Origin: Colletes latitarsis
Taxonomy: Eukaryota > Arthropoda > Insecta > Hymenoptera > Colletidae
Reading direction: 5' to 3'
NCBI RefSeq assembly: GCF_051014445.1
Contig: NC_135134.1
Span: 10,631,672 to 10,695,671, forward strand
DNA: 64,000 bases
Position 1 is the first letter of the stretch. Each line of letters opens with the position of its first letter. The position numbers and the translations under genes were made by a program. This document shows positions 10,341-22,900 of this stretch, piece by piece. The notes beneath the pieces were generated by a model that was not told where the DNA came from, did not search any database, and saw only the letters and a program-made list of their open reading frames with translations.

Positions 10341-13300
10341 TCCTTTAAAATATTGATCGAATACAGGTCGAATTGACCATTTCAGTGTGGCACCACATTA
10401 ATACGTGATCCTAACCAGAAAAAAAACCAGGATCTATCCATTCAAGTATGCGAAAGATGCGAAAGTATGAGCTAGATGATGGCAAATACCAGAACCATCC
10501 CAGACATAACAGGCGATATCCTCTAAAATATTAATCGGAACCAGGTTTAATTGACTGTAACAGTGTGGTACCACATTACTACGTGATCCAAACCAGAGAA
10601 AACACAGGATCTGGCCAACAAGTAAGCGAAAAATACGAAAGTATGAGCCAGATGATAGCAAATACCAGACCTAACACAGACGTAACCGGCGTTCTCCTCT
10701 AAAATATTAATCGGAACCAGTTTCGATTGACAGCTTCAGTGTGGTACCACATCACTACGTGATCCAAACCAGAAAAAAAACAGGATCTGGCCAACAAGTA
10801 AGCGAAAAATACGAAAGTATGAGCCAGATGATTGCAAATACCAGACCAAACACAGATGTAACCGGCGTTCTCCTCTAAAATATTAATCGGAACCAGTTTC
10901 AATTGACAGCTTCTGTGTGGTACCACATCACTACGTGATCCAAACCAGAAAAAGCCCAGGATCTGACCATCTAATATGCGAAAAATGCGATATTATGAGC
11001 CAGATTATTGCGAATAGAAGACGTAACCCAGACATAACCGGTGTTATCCTCTAAAATATTGATCGAATCCAGGTGGAATTGACTATTTCTGTGTGGCACC
11101 ACATTAATACGTGATCCTACCCAGAAAAAACCCAGAATCTGGCCGACAAGAATGCGAAAAATGCGAAAGTATTAGCCAGATGATTGCGAATACCAGACGT
11201 AACCCAGACATAACCGGTGTTATCCTCTATAATATTGATCGAATCCAGGTTGAATTGACTATTCCTGTGTGACACCACATTAATATGAGATCCTAACCAG
11301 AAAAAAACCCAGGATCTATCCATTCCAGTATGCGAAAGACGCGAAAGTATGAGCTAGATGATGGCAAATACCAGAACCATCCCAGACATAACAGGCGATA
11401 TCCTCTAAAATATTAATCGGAACCAGGTTTAATTGACTGCTTCAGTGTGGTACCACATCACTACGTTATCTGAACCAGAAGAAGCCGAGGATCTGACCAA
11501 CTAGTATGCGAAAAATGTGAAACTATGAGGCAGATGATTGCAAATACCAGAACTAACCCAGACATAATCGGCGTTAACCTCTAAAATGTTAATCGGAACC
11601 AGGTGCAATTGACCGCTTCAGTGTGGTACCACATTACTACGTGATCCGAACCAGAAAAAGCCCAGGATCTGACCAACTAGTATGCCAAAAATGTGGAACT
11701 ATGAGGCAGATGATTGCAAATACCAGACCTAACTCAGACATAACTGGCGTTATCCTCTAAAATATTAATCGGAACCAGGTGTAATTGACCGCTTCAGTGT
11801 GGTACCACATTACTACGTGATTCGAACCAGAAAATGCCCAGGGTCTGACCAACAAGTATGCGAAAAATGCGAAAGTATGAGGCAGATGATTGTAAATACC
11901 AGACCTAACCCGGACATAACCGGTGTTATCCTCTAAAATATTGATCGAATCCAGGTGGAATTGACTATATCTGTGTGGCACCACATTAGTACGTGATCCT
12001 ACCCAGAAAAAAATCCAGGATCTGGCCAAGAATGCGAAAAATGCAAAAGTTTGAGTAAGATGATTGCAAATACAAGAACTAACCCAGACATAACCGGCGT
12101 TATCTTCTAAAATATTGATCGAATCCAGGTTGTGTTGATTGTTTCTGTGTGGCACCACATTATTACGTGATTCAAACCAAAAAAAAGCCCAGGATCTGGC
12201 CAACAAGTATGAGAAAAATGCGCAAGTATGAGCTAGCTGATGGCAAATACCAGACCTAACCCAGACATAACCGGTGTTATCCTCTAAAATATTGATCGAA
12301 TCCAGGTGGAATTGACTATTTCTGTGTGGCAGCACATTAATACGTGATCCTGCACAGAAAACAAACCCAGGATCTGGCCAACAAGAATGCGAAAAATGCG
12401 AAATTATGAGGCAGATGATTGCAAATACCAGACCTATCCCAGACGTAACCGGCCTTATCCTCTAATATATTAATCGGAACCAGGTTTAATTGACTGTTAC
12501 AGTGTGGATCCACATTACTACGTGATTCAAAACAGAAAAAGCCCAGGCTCTGGCCATTCAAGTCTGCGAAAATTGCGAAAGTATAAGCTAGATGATAGCA
12601 AATACCGGACCTAACCCAGGCATAACCGCCGTGCTCCTCTATAATATTCATAGAATCCAGGATGAATTGACTATTTCTGTGTGGCACCAAATTAATACGT
12701 GATCCTAACCAGAAAAAAACCCGGGATCTGGCCAACAAGTATGCGAAAAATGCGAAAGTATGAGCCGGATGATTGCGAATACCTGACGTAACCCAGACAT
12801 AACCGGTGTTATCCTCTAAAATATTGATCGATTCCAGGTGGAATTGCCTATGTCTGTGTGGCACCACATTAATACGTGATCCTAACCAGAAAAAAACCCG
12901 GGATCTGGCCAACAAGAATGCGAAAAATGCGAAATTATGAGGCAGATGATTGCAAATACCAGACCTAACCCAGACGTAATCAGCGTTATCCTCTAAAATA
13001 TTAATCGGAACCAGGTTTAATTGACTGCTTCAGTGTGGTACCACATTACTACGTGATCCGAACCAGAAAAAGCCCAGGATCTGACGAACAAGTATGCGAA
13101 AAATGCGAAAGTATGAGCCAGATGATTGCGAATACCAGACGTAACCCAGTCATAACCGGTGTTATCCTCTAAAATATAGTTCGAATCCAGGTTGAATTGA
13201 CTATTTCTGCGTGGCACCACATTAAGACGTGATCCTACCCAGAAAAAAATCCAGGATCTGGCCAACAAGAATGCGAAGAATGCAAAAGTATGAGGAAGAT

Positions 13301-13960
13301 GATTGCAAATACCAGTCGTAACTCAGACATAACCGGCGATATCCTCTAAAATATTAATCGGAACCAGGTTTAATTGACTGTTACAGTGTGGTACCACATT
13401 ACTACGTGATTCAAAACAGAAAAAGCCCAGGCTCTGGCCATTCAAGTATGGGAAAAATGCGAAATTATGAGGCAGATGCTTGCAAATACCAGACGTAACC
13501 CAGATGTAACCGGCGTTCTCCTCTAAAATATTAATCGGAACCAGGTTTAATTGACTATTTCAGTGCGGTACCACATTACTACGTGATCCAAGACAGAAAA
13601 AGCCCATGATCTGACTTACAGGAATGCGAAAGATGCGAACGTATAAGGCAGATGATTGCAAATACCAGACCTAACTCAGACATAACTGGCGTTATCCTCT
13701 AAAATATTAATCGGAACCAGGTGTAATTGACCGCTTCAGTGTGGTACCACATTACTACCTGATCCGAACCAGCAAATGCCCAGGATCTGACCAACAAGTA
13801 TGCGAAAAATGCAAAAGTTTGAGGAAGATGATCGCAAATACAAGAACTAACCCAGACATAACCGGCGTTATCTTCTAAAATATTAATCGAATCCAGGTTG
13901 TGTTGATCGTTTCTGTGTGGCACCACATTATTACGTGATTCTAACCAAAACAAAACCCAG
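10341..13960. repeat. Family B satellite array, right flank of LTR copy 1
   Basis: About 20 monomers. Two B forms are interspersed. One has AATCGGAACCAGG with TGTGGTACCACA. The other has GATCGAATCCAGG with TGTGGCACCACATTAATACG. Stretches of exactly 177-bp monomers keep minus-strand frames open for up to three units; these are not treated as genes. The block stops abruptly at about 13,960, where a B monomer passes in phase into an A monomer (CCCAGGCTCT then CTTCAACAAGTATGTG). Confidence 0.92.
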
Positions 13961-16900
13961 GCTCTCTTCAACAAGTATGTGAAAAACGCGAAAGTATGAG
14001 CCTGATGAGGGCAAACCCCAGACCTATCCCGGACATAACTTGCGTTATCCTCTGAAACATTGATCGATACCAGGCTTAATTGACTGTTTTAGTGTGGTAC
14101 CACTTTGCTACGTGATCCAAAGCAGAAAAAACCCTCGATCAGGTCAACATGTATGTTAAAACTGCGAAAGTATGACCCTGATGAGGGCAAATCCCAGGCC
14201 TATCCCAGACCTAACTTGCGTTATCCTCTAAAATATTGATCGAAATCAGGTGTAATTGACTGTTTCAGTGTGGCACCACATTACTACGTGTTCCAAACCA
14301 GAAAAAGCCCAGGATCTGTTCCACAAGTATGTGAAGTATGCGAATGTATGAGACTGATGACGGCAAATCCTGGACTAAAACCAGACCTAACTTGCGTTAT
14401 CCTCTAAAATATTGATCGAAACCAGGTTTAATTGACTGTTTCAGTGTGGCACCACATTACTACGTGATCCAAACCAGAAAAAGCCCAGGATCTGGCCAAC
14501 AAAAATGAGAAAAATGCGAAGGTATGAGCCTGATGAGGGCAGATCCCAGACCTATCCCAGGCCTAACTTGCGTTATCCTCTAAAATATTGATCGAAACCA
14601 GGTTTAATTGACTGTTTCAGTGTGGTACCACTTTACTACGTGATCCAAACCAGCAAAATCCAGGGATCTGTTCAACATGTATGTTAAAACTGCGAAACTA
14701 TGACCGTGATGAGGGCAAATCCCAGACTTAACCTAGACCTAACATGCGTTATCCACTAAAATATTAATCGAAACCAGGTTTAATTGACTGTTTCAGTGTG
14801 GTACCACATTACTACGTGATCCAAACCAGAAAAGCCCAGGATCTGATCAACAAGTATGTGAAAAATGCGAAGGTATGAGCCTGATGATGGCAGATCCCAG
14901 ACCTATCCCGGACATAACTTGCTGTTATCCCCTAGAATATTGATCGACACCAGGTTTAATGGACTGTTTGAGTGTGGTACCACATTACTACGTGATCCAA
15001 ACCAGAAAAAGCCCTGAATCTGGCCATCAAGTATGAGAAATATGCGAAAGTACGAGCCTGATGAGAGCAAATCCCAGGCCTAACCTAGACCTAACATGCG
15101 TTATCCTCAAAAATATTGATGGAAACCAGGTTTAATTGACTGTTTCAGTGTGGTACCACATTACTACGTGATCCAAACCAGCAATATCCAGGGATCAGTT
15201 CAGCATGTATGTTAAAACTGCGAAAGTATGACCCTGATGAGGGCAAATCCCAGACCTAACCTAGACCTAACATGCGTTATCCACTAAAATATTGATCGAA
15301 ACCAGTTTTAATTGACTGTTTCAAAGTGGTACCACATTACTACGTGATCCAAAGCAGAAAAAGACCAGGATCTGTTCCACAAGTATGTGAAGAATGCAAC
15401 AGTATGAGTCTGATGTGGGCAAATCCCAGGCCTAACCTAGACCTAACATGTGTTATCCACTAAAATATTGATCGAAACCAGGTTTAATGGACTGTTTCAG
15501 TGTGGTACCACATTACTACGTGATCCAAACAAGAAAAAGCCCAGAATCTGGCCATCAAGTATGAGATATATGCGAAAGTACGAGCCTGATGAGAGCAAAT
15601 CCCAGACCTAACCTAGACCTAACATGAATTATTCTCTAAAATACTGATCGAAACCAGGTTTAATGGACTGTTTCAGTGTGGTACCACATTACTACGTGAT
15701 CCAATCCAGAAAAAGACCAGGATCTCTTCAACAAGTATGTGAAAAACGCGAAAGTATGAGCCTGATGAGGGCAAACCCCAGACCTATCCCGGACATAACT
15801 TGCGTTATCCTCTAAAACATTGATCGATACCAGGCTTAATTGACTGTTTTAGTGTGGTACCACTTTGGTACGTGATCCAAAGCAGAAAAAACCCTCGCTC
15901 AGGTCAACATGTATGTTAAAACTGCGAAAGTATGACCGTGATGAGGGCAAATCCCAGGCCTAACCTAGACCTAACATGCGTTATCCTCTAAGATATTGAT
16001 CGAAACCAGGATTAATCGACAGTTTCTGTGTGGTACCACATTACTACCTGATCCAAACTAGAAAAAACCCAGGATCTGTGCAACAAGTATGTGAAAAACG
16101 CGAAAATATGACCCTGATGAGGGCAAATCCCAGACCTATCCCAGACCTAACTTGCGTTATCCCATAAAATATTGATCGAAACCAGGTTTAATTGACTGTT
16201 TTCGTGTGGTACCACTTAACTAGGTGATCCAAAGCAGAAAAAACCCTCGATCAGGTCAACATGTATGTTAAAACTTCGAAAGTATGACCCTGATGAGGGC
16301 AAATCCCAGGCCTATCCCAGACCTAACTTGCGTTATCCTCTAAAATATTGATCGAAATCAGGTGTAATTGACTGTTTCAGTGTGGCACCACATTACTACG
16401 TGTTCCAAACCAGAAAAAGCCCAGGATCTGTTCCACAAGTATGTGAAGAATGCAACAGTATGAGTCTGATGTGGGCAAATCCCAGGCCTAACCTAGACCT
16501 AACATGTGTTATCCACTAAAATATTAATCGAAACCAGGTTTAATTGACTGTTTCAGTGTGGTACCACATTACTATGTGATCCAAACCAGAAAAAAACCCA
16601 GGATCTGTTCAAGAAGTATGTGAAGTATGCGAATGTATGAGACTGATGACGGCAAATCCTGGACTTAACCCAGACCTAACTTGCGTTATCCTCTAAAATA
16701 TTGATCGAAACCAGGTTTAATTGACTGTTTCAGTGTGGCACCACATTACTACGTGATCCAAACCAGAAAAAGCCCTGAATCTGGCCATCAAGTATGAGAA
16801 ATATGCGAAAGTACGAGCCTGATGAGAGCAAATCCCAGGCCTAACCTAGACCTAACATGCGTTATCCTCAAAAATATTGATGGAAACCAGGTTTAATTGA

Positions 16901-17949
16901 CTGTTTCAGTGTGGTACCACATTACTACGTGATCCAAACCAGCAATATCCAGGGATCAGTTCAACATGTATGTTAAAACTGCGAAAGTATGACCCTGATG
17001 AGGGCAAATCCCAGACCTAACCTAGACCTAACATGCGTTATCCACTAAAATAATAATCGAAACCAGGTTTAATGGTCTGTTTCAGTGTGGTACCACATTA
17101 CTACGTGATCCAAACCAGAAAAAGCCCAGAATCTGGCCATCAAGTATGAGATATATGCGAAAGTACGAGCCTGATGAGAGCAATTCCCAGACCTAACCTA
17201 GACCTAACATGAATTATTCTCTAAAATACTGATCGAAACCAGGTTTAGTGGATTGTTTCAGTGTGGTACCACATTACTATGTGATCCAATCCAGAAAAAG
17301 ACCAGGATCTCTTCAACAAGTATGTGAAAAACGCGAATGTATGAGCCTGATGAGGGCAAACCCCAGACCTATCCCGGACATAACTTGCGTTATCCTCTAA
17401 AACATTGATCGATAGCAGGCTTAGTTGACTGTTTTAGTGTGGTACCACTTTGCTACGTGATCCAAAGCAGAAAAAACCCCCGCTCAGGTCAACATGTATG
17501 TTAATACTGCGAAGGTATGAGCCTGATGATGGCAGATCCCAGACCTGTCCCAGACCTAACTTGCGTTATCCTCTAAAATATTGATCGAAACCAGGTCTAA
17601 TTGACTGTTTCAAAGTGGTACCACATTACTACGTGTTCCAAACCAGAAAAAACCCTGCATCCGTTCAACAAGTATATGAAGAATGCGAAAGTATGATTCT
17701 GATGAGGGAAAATCCCAGGCCTAACCTAGACCTAACATGCGTTGTCCTCAAAAATATAGATCGAAACCAGGTTTAATGGACTGTTTCAGTGTGGTACCAC
17801 ATTACTACGTGATCCAAACAAGAAAAAGCCCAGAATCTGACCATCAAGTATGAGAAATATGCGAAAGCATGAGTCTGATGTTGGCATGTCCAGGGCTAAC
17901 CTTGACCTAACATGCGTTATCCTCAAAAATATTGATTGAAACCAGGTTT

Positions 17950-19080
17950 AATTGACTGCTTCAGTGTGGTACCACATTACTACGTGATCCAAACCAGCAA
18001 AATCCAGGGATCTGTTCAACATGTATGTTAAAACTGCGAAAGAATGACCCTGATGATGGCAGATCCCAGACCTGTCCCAGACCTAACTTGCGTTAACCTC
18101 TAAAATATTGATCGAAACCAGTTTTAATTGACTGTTTCAAAGTGGTACCACATTACTACGTGATCCAAAGCAGAAAAAACCCAGCATCTGTTCAACAAGT
18201 ATATGAAGAATGCGAAAGTATGAGTCTGATGAGGGAAAATCCCAGGCCTAACCTAGACCTAACATGCGTTGTCCCCAAAAATATTGATCGAAACCAGGTT
18301 TAATCGACTGTTTCAGTGTGGTACCACATTACTACGTGATCCAATCCAGAAAAAGCCCAGGATCTCTTCAACAAGTATGTGAAAAACGCGAAAGTATGGG
18401 CCTGATGAGAGCAAATCCCAGACGTATCCCAGACATAACTTGCGTTATCCTATAAAATATTGATCGAAACCAGGTATAATTGACTGTTTTAGTGTGGTAC
18501 CACTTTGCTACGTGATCCAAAGCAGAGAAAAACCCTTGCTCAGGTCAACATGTATGTCAATACTGCGAAAGTATGACCCTGATGAGGGCAAATCCCAGAC
18601 CTAACCTAGACCTAACATGTGTAATCCACTAAAATATTAATCGAAACCAGGTTTAATGGACTGTTTTAGTGTGGTACCACATTACTACGTGATCCAAGCC
18701 AGCAAAATACAGGGATCTGTTCAACATGTATGTTAAAACTGCGAAAGTATGACCCTGATGAGGGCAAATCCCAGACCTAACCTAGACCTAACATGTGTTA
18801 TCAACTAAAATATTAATCGAAACCAGGTTTAATGGTCTGTTTCAGTGTGGCACCACATTACTACGTGATCCAAACCAGAAAAAGCCATGGATCTGTTCAA
18901 CAAGTATGCGAAAAATGCGAAGGTATGAGCCTGATGGGGGCTGTTCCCAGACCTATCCCAGACCTAACATGTCTTATCCTCTAAAATATTGATCGAAACC
19001 AGGTTTAATTGACTGTTTCAGTGTGGTACCACATTACTACGTGATCCAAACCAGAAAAAACCCAGCATCTGTTAAACAAG
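17950..19080. repeat. Higher-order satellite unit, partner at about 22,000-23,129
   Basis: Six to seven consecutive monomers, including rare variants (GTTAACCTCTAAAATATTG, CCAGTTTTAATTGAC, GATGGGGGCTG), recur in the same order about 4,049 bp downstream. That distance is 23 monomers. Only a few substitutions separate the two copies. Confidence 0.8.
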
Positions 19081-19111
19081 TATGCGAAAAATGCGAAGGT
19101 ATGAGCCTGAT

Positions 19112-19920
19112 GTGGGCAATTCCCAGGCCTAACCTAGACATAACATGCGTTATCCTCAAAAATATTGATGGAAACCAGGCTTAATTGACTGCTTCAGTGT
19201 GGTACCACATTACTACGTGATCCAAACCAGAAAAAGCCCAGAATCTGGCCATCAAGTATGAGAAATATGCGAAAGTACGAGCCTGGTGAGAGCAAATCCC
19301 AGACCTAACCTAGACCTAACATGAATTATTCTCTAAAATACTGATCGAAACCAGGTTTAAACGACTGTTTCAGTGTGGTACCACATTACTACGTGATCCA
19401 CACCAGAAAAAACCCAGGATCTGTTCAACAAGTATGTGAAGTATGCGAAAGTATGAGTCTGATGTGGTCAATTCCCAGGCCTAACCTAGACATAACATGC
19501 GTTATCCTCTAAAATATTGATCGAAACCAGGTTTAATGGACTGTTTCAGTGTGGTACCACATTACTACGTGATCCACACCAGAAAAAACCCAGGATCTGT
19601 TCAACAAGTATGTGAAGTATGCGATAGTATGAGTCTGATGTGGGCAATTCCCAGGCCTAACCTAGACATAACATGCGTTATCCTCAAAAATATTGATGGA
19701 AACCAGGCTTAATTGACTGTTTCAGTGTGGTACCACATTACTACGTGATCCAAACCAGAAAAAGCCCAGAATCTGGCCATCAAGTATGAGAAATATGCGA
19801 AAGTACATGCCTGATGAGAGCAAATCCCAGACCTAACCTAGACCTAACATGAATTATTCTCTAAAATACTGATCGAAACCAGGTTTAATGGACTGTTTCA
19901 GTGTGGTACCACATTACTAC
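19112..19920. repeat. Higher-order satellite unit, partner at about 20,696-21,504
   Basis: Between four and five monomers are repeated in order at an offset of 1,584 bp (9 x 176). The shared variants include GGAAACCAGGCTTAATTG followed by CTGGTGAGAGC and a GATGTGGTCAATTCCC monomer. Confidence 0.8.
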
Positions 19921-22900
19921 GTGATCCAAACCAGAAAAAACCCAGCATCTGTTAAACAAGTATGTGAAGAATGCGAAAGCGTGAGTCTGATGTTGGCAAG
20001 TCCCAGGCCTAACCTAGACCTAACATGCGTTATCCACTAAAATAATAATCGAAACCAGGTTTAATGGTCTGTCTCAGTGTGGTACCACATTACTACGTGA
20101 TCCAAACCTGAAAAACCCAGGATCTGATCAACAAGTATGTGAAAAATGCGAAGGTATGAGCCTGATGATGGCAGATCCCAGACCTGTCCCAGACCTAACT
20201 TGCGTTATCCTCTAAAATATTGATCGAAACCACGTCTAATTGACTGTTTCAGTGTGGTACCACATTACAACGTGATCCACACCAGAAAAAACCCAGGATC
20301 TGTTCAACAAGTATGTGAAGTATGCGAAAGTGTGAGTCTGATGTGGGCAATTCCCAGGCCTAACCTAGACATAACATGCGTTATCCTCTAAAATATTGAT
20401 CGAAACCAGGTTTAATGGACTGTTTCAGTGTGGTACCACATTACTACGTGATCCAATCCAGAAAAAGACCAGGATCTCTTCAACAAGTATGTGAAAAACG
20501 CGAAAGTATGAGCCTGATGAGGGCAAATCCCAGACCTATCCCGGACATAACTTGCGTTATCCTCTAAAACATTGATCGAAACCAGGTGTAATGGACTGTT
20601 TCAGTGTGGTACCACATTACTACGTGATCCACACCAGAAAAAACCCAGGATCTGTTCAACAAGTATGTGAAGTATGCGAAAGTATGAGTCTGATGTGGGC
20701 AATTCCCAGGCCTAACCTAGACATAACATGCGTTATCCTCAAAAATATTGATGGAAACCAGGCTTAATTGACTGCTTCAGTGTGGTACCACATTACTACG
20801 TGATCCAAACCAGAAAAAGCCCAGAATCTGGCCATCAAGTATGAGAAATATGCGAAAGTACGAGCCTGGTGAGAGCAAATCCCAGACCTAACCTAGACCT
20901 AACATGAATTATTCTCTAAAATACTGATCGAAACCAGGTTTAAACGACTGTTTCAGTGTGGTACCACATTACTACGTGATCCACAACAGAAAAAACCCAG
21001 GATCTGTTCAACAAGTATGTGAAGTATGCGAAAGTATGAGTCTGATGTGGTCAATTCCCAGGCCTAATCTAGACATAACATGCGTTATCCTCTAAAATAT
21101 TGATCGAAACCAGGTTTAATGGACTGTTTCAGTGTGGTACCACATTACTACGTGATCCACACCAGAAAAAACCCAGGATCTGTTCAACAAGTATGTGAAG
21201 TATGCGATAGTATGAGTCTGATGTGGGCAATTCCCAGGCCTAACCTAGACATAACATGCGTTATCCTCAAAAATATTGATGGAAACCAGGCTTAATTGAC
21301 TGTTTCAGTGTGGTACCACATTACTACGTGATCCAAACCAGAAAAAGCCCAGAATCTGGCCATCAAGTATGAGAAATATGCGAAAGTACATGCCTGATGA
21401 GAGCAAATCCCAGACCTAACCTAGACCTAACATGAATTATTCTCTAAAATACTGATCGAAACCAGGTTTAATGGACTGTTTCAGTGTGGTACCACATTAC
21501 TACGTGATCCAATCCAGAAAAAGACCAGGATCTCTTCAACAAGTATGTGAAGTATGCGATAGTATGAGTCTGATGTGGGCAAATCCCAGGCCTAACCTAG
21601 TCCTAACATGCGTTATTCTCAAAAATATTGATGGAAACCATGTTTAATTGACGGTTTCAGTGTGGTGCCACATTACTACGTGATCCAAACCAGCAAAATC
21701 CAGGGATCTGTTCAACGTGTATGTTAAAACTGCGAAAGTATGACCCTGATGAGGGCAAATCCCAGACCTAACCTAGACCTAACATGTGTAATCCACTAAA
21801 ATATTATTCGAAACCAGGTTCAATTGACCGTTTCAGTGTGGCACCACATTACTACGACATCCAAACCAGAAAAAAACCCAGGATCTGTTCAACAAGTATG
21901 TGAAGTATGCGAAAGTATGAGTCTGATGTGGGCAAATCCCAGGCCTAACCTAGACATAGCATGCGTTATCCTCAAAAATATTGATGGAAACCTGGTTTAA
22001 TTGACTGTTTCAGTGTGGTACCACATTACTACGTGATCCAAACCAGCAAAATCCAGGGATCTGTTCAACATGTATGTTAAAACTGCGAAAGAATGACCCT
22101 GATGATGGCAGATCCCAGACCTGTCCCAGACCTAACTTGCGTTAACCTCTAAAATATTGATCGAAACCAGTTTTAATTGACTGTTTCAAAGTGGTACCAC
22201 ATTACTACGTGATCCAAAGCAGAAAAAACCCAGCATCTGTTCAACAAGTATATGAAGAATGCGAAAGTATGAGTCTGATGAGGGAAAATCCCAGGCCTAA
22301 CCTAGACCTAACATGCGTTGTCCCCAAAAATATTGATCGAAACCAGGTTTAATCGACTGTTTCAGTGTGGTACCACATTACTACGTGATCCAATCCAGAA
22401 AAAGCCCAGGATCTCTTCAACAAGTATGTGAAAAACGCGAAAGTATGGGCCTGATGAGAGTAAATCCCAGACGTATCCCAGACATAACTTGCGTTATCCT
22501 ATAAAATATTGATCGAAACCAGGTATAATTGACTGTTTTAGTGTGGTACCACTTTGCTACGTGATCCAAAGCAGAGAAAAACCCTTGCTCAGGTCAACAT
22601 GTATGTCAATACTGCGAAAGTATGACCCTGATGAGGGCAAATCCCAGACCTAACCTAGACCTAACATGTGTAATCCACTAAAATATTAATCGAAACCAGG
22701 TTTAATGGACTGTTTTAGTGTGGTACCACATTACTACGTGATCCAAGCCAGCAAAATACAGGGATCTGTTCAACATGTATGTTAAAACTGCGAAAGTATG
22801 ACCCTGATGAGGGCAAATCCCAGACCTAACCTAGACCTAACATGTGTTATCAACTAAAATATTAATCGAAACCAGGTTTAATGGTCTGTTCAGTGTGGCA

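Noticed and set aside
11757..12915. Minus-strand frames of 192 codons in the satellite as genes
   Set aside because: They arise where 177-bp monomers keep phase. They break whenever a 175- or 176-bp monomer intervenes, and there is no splice or promoter evidence.
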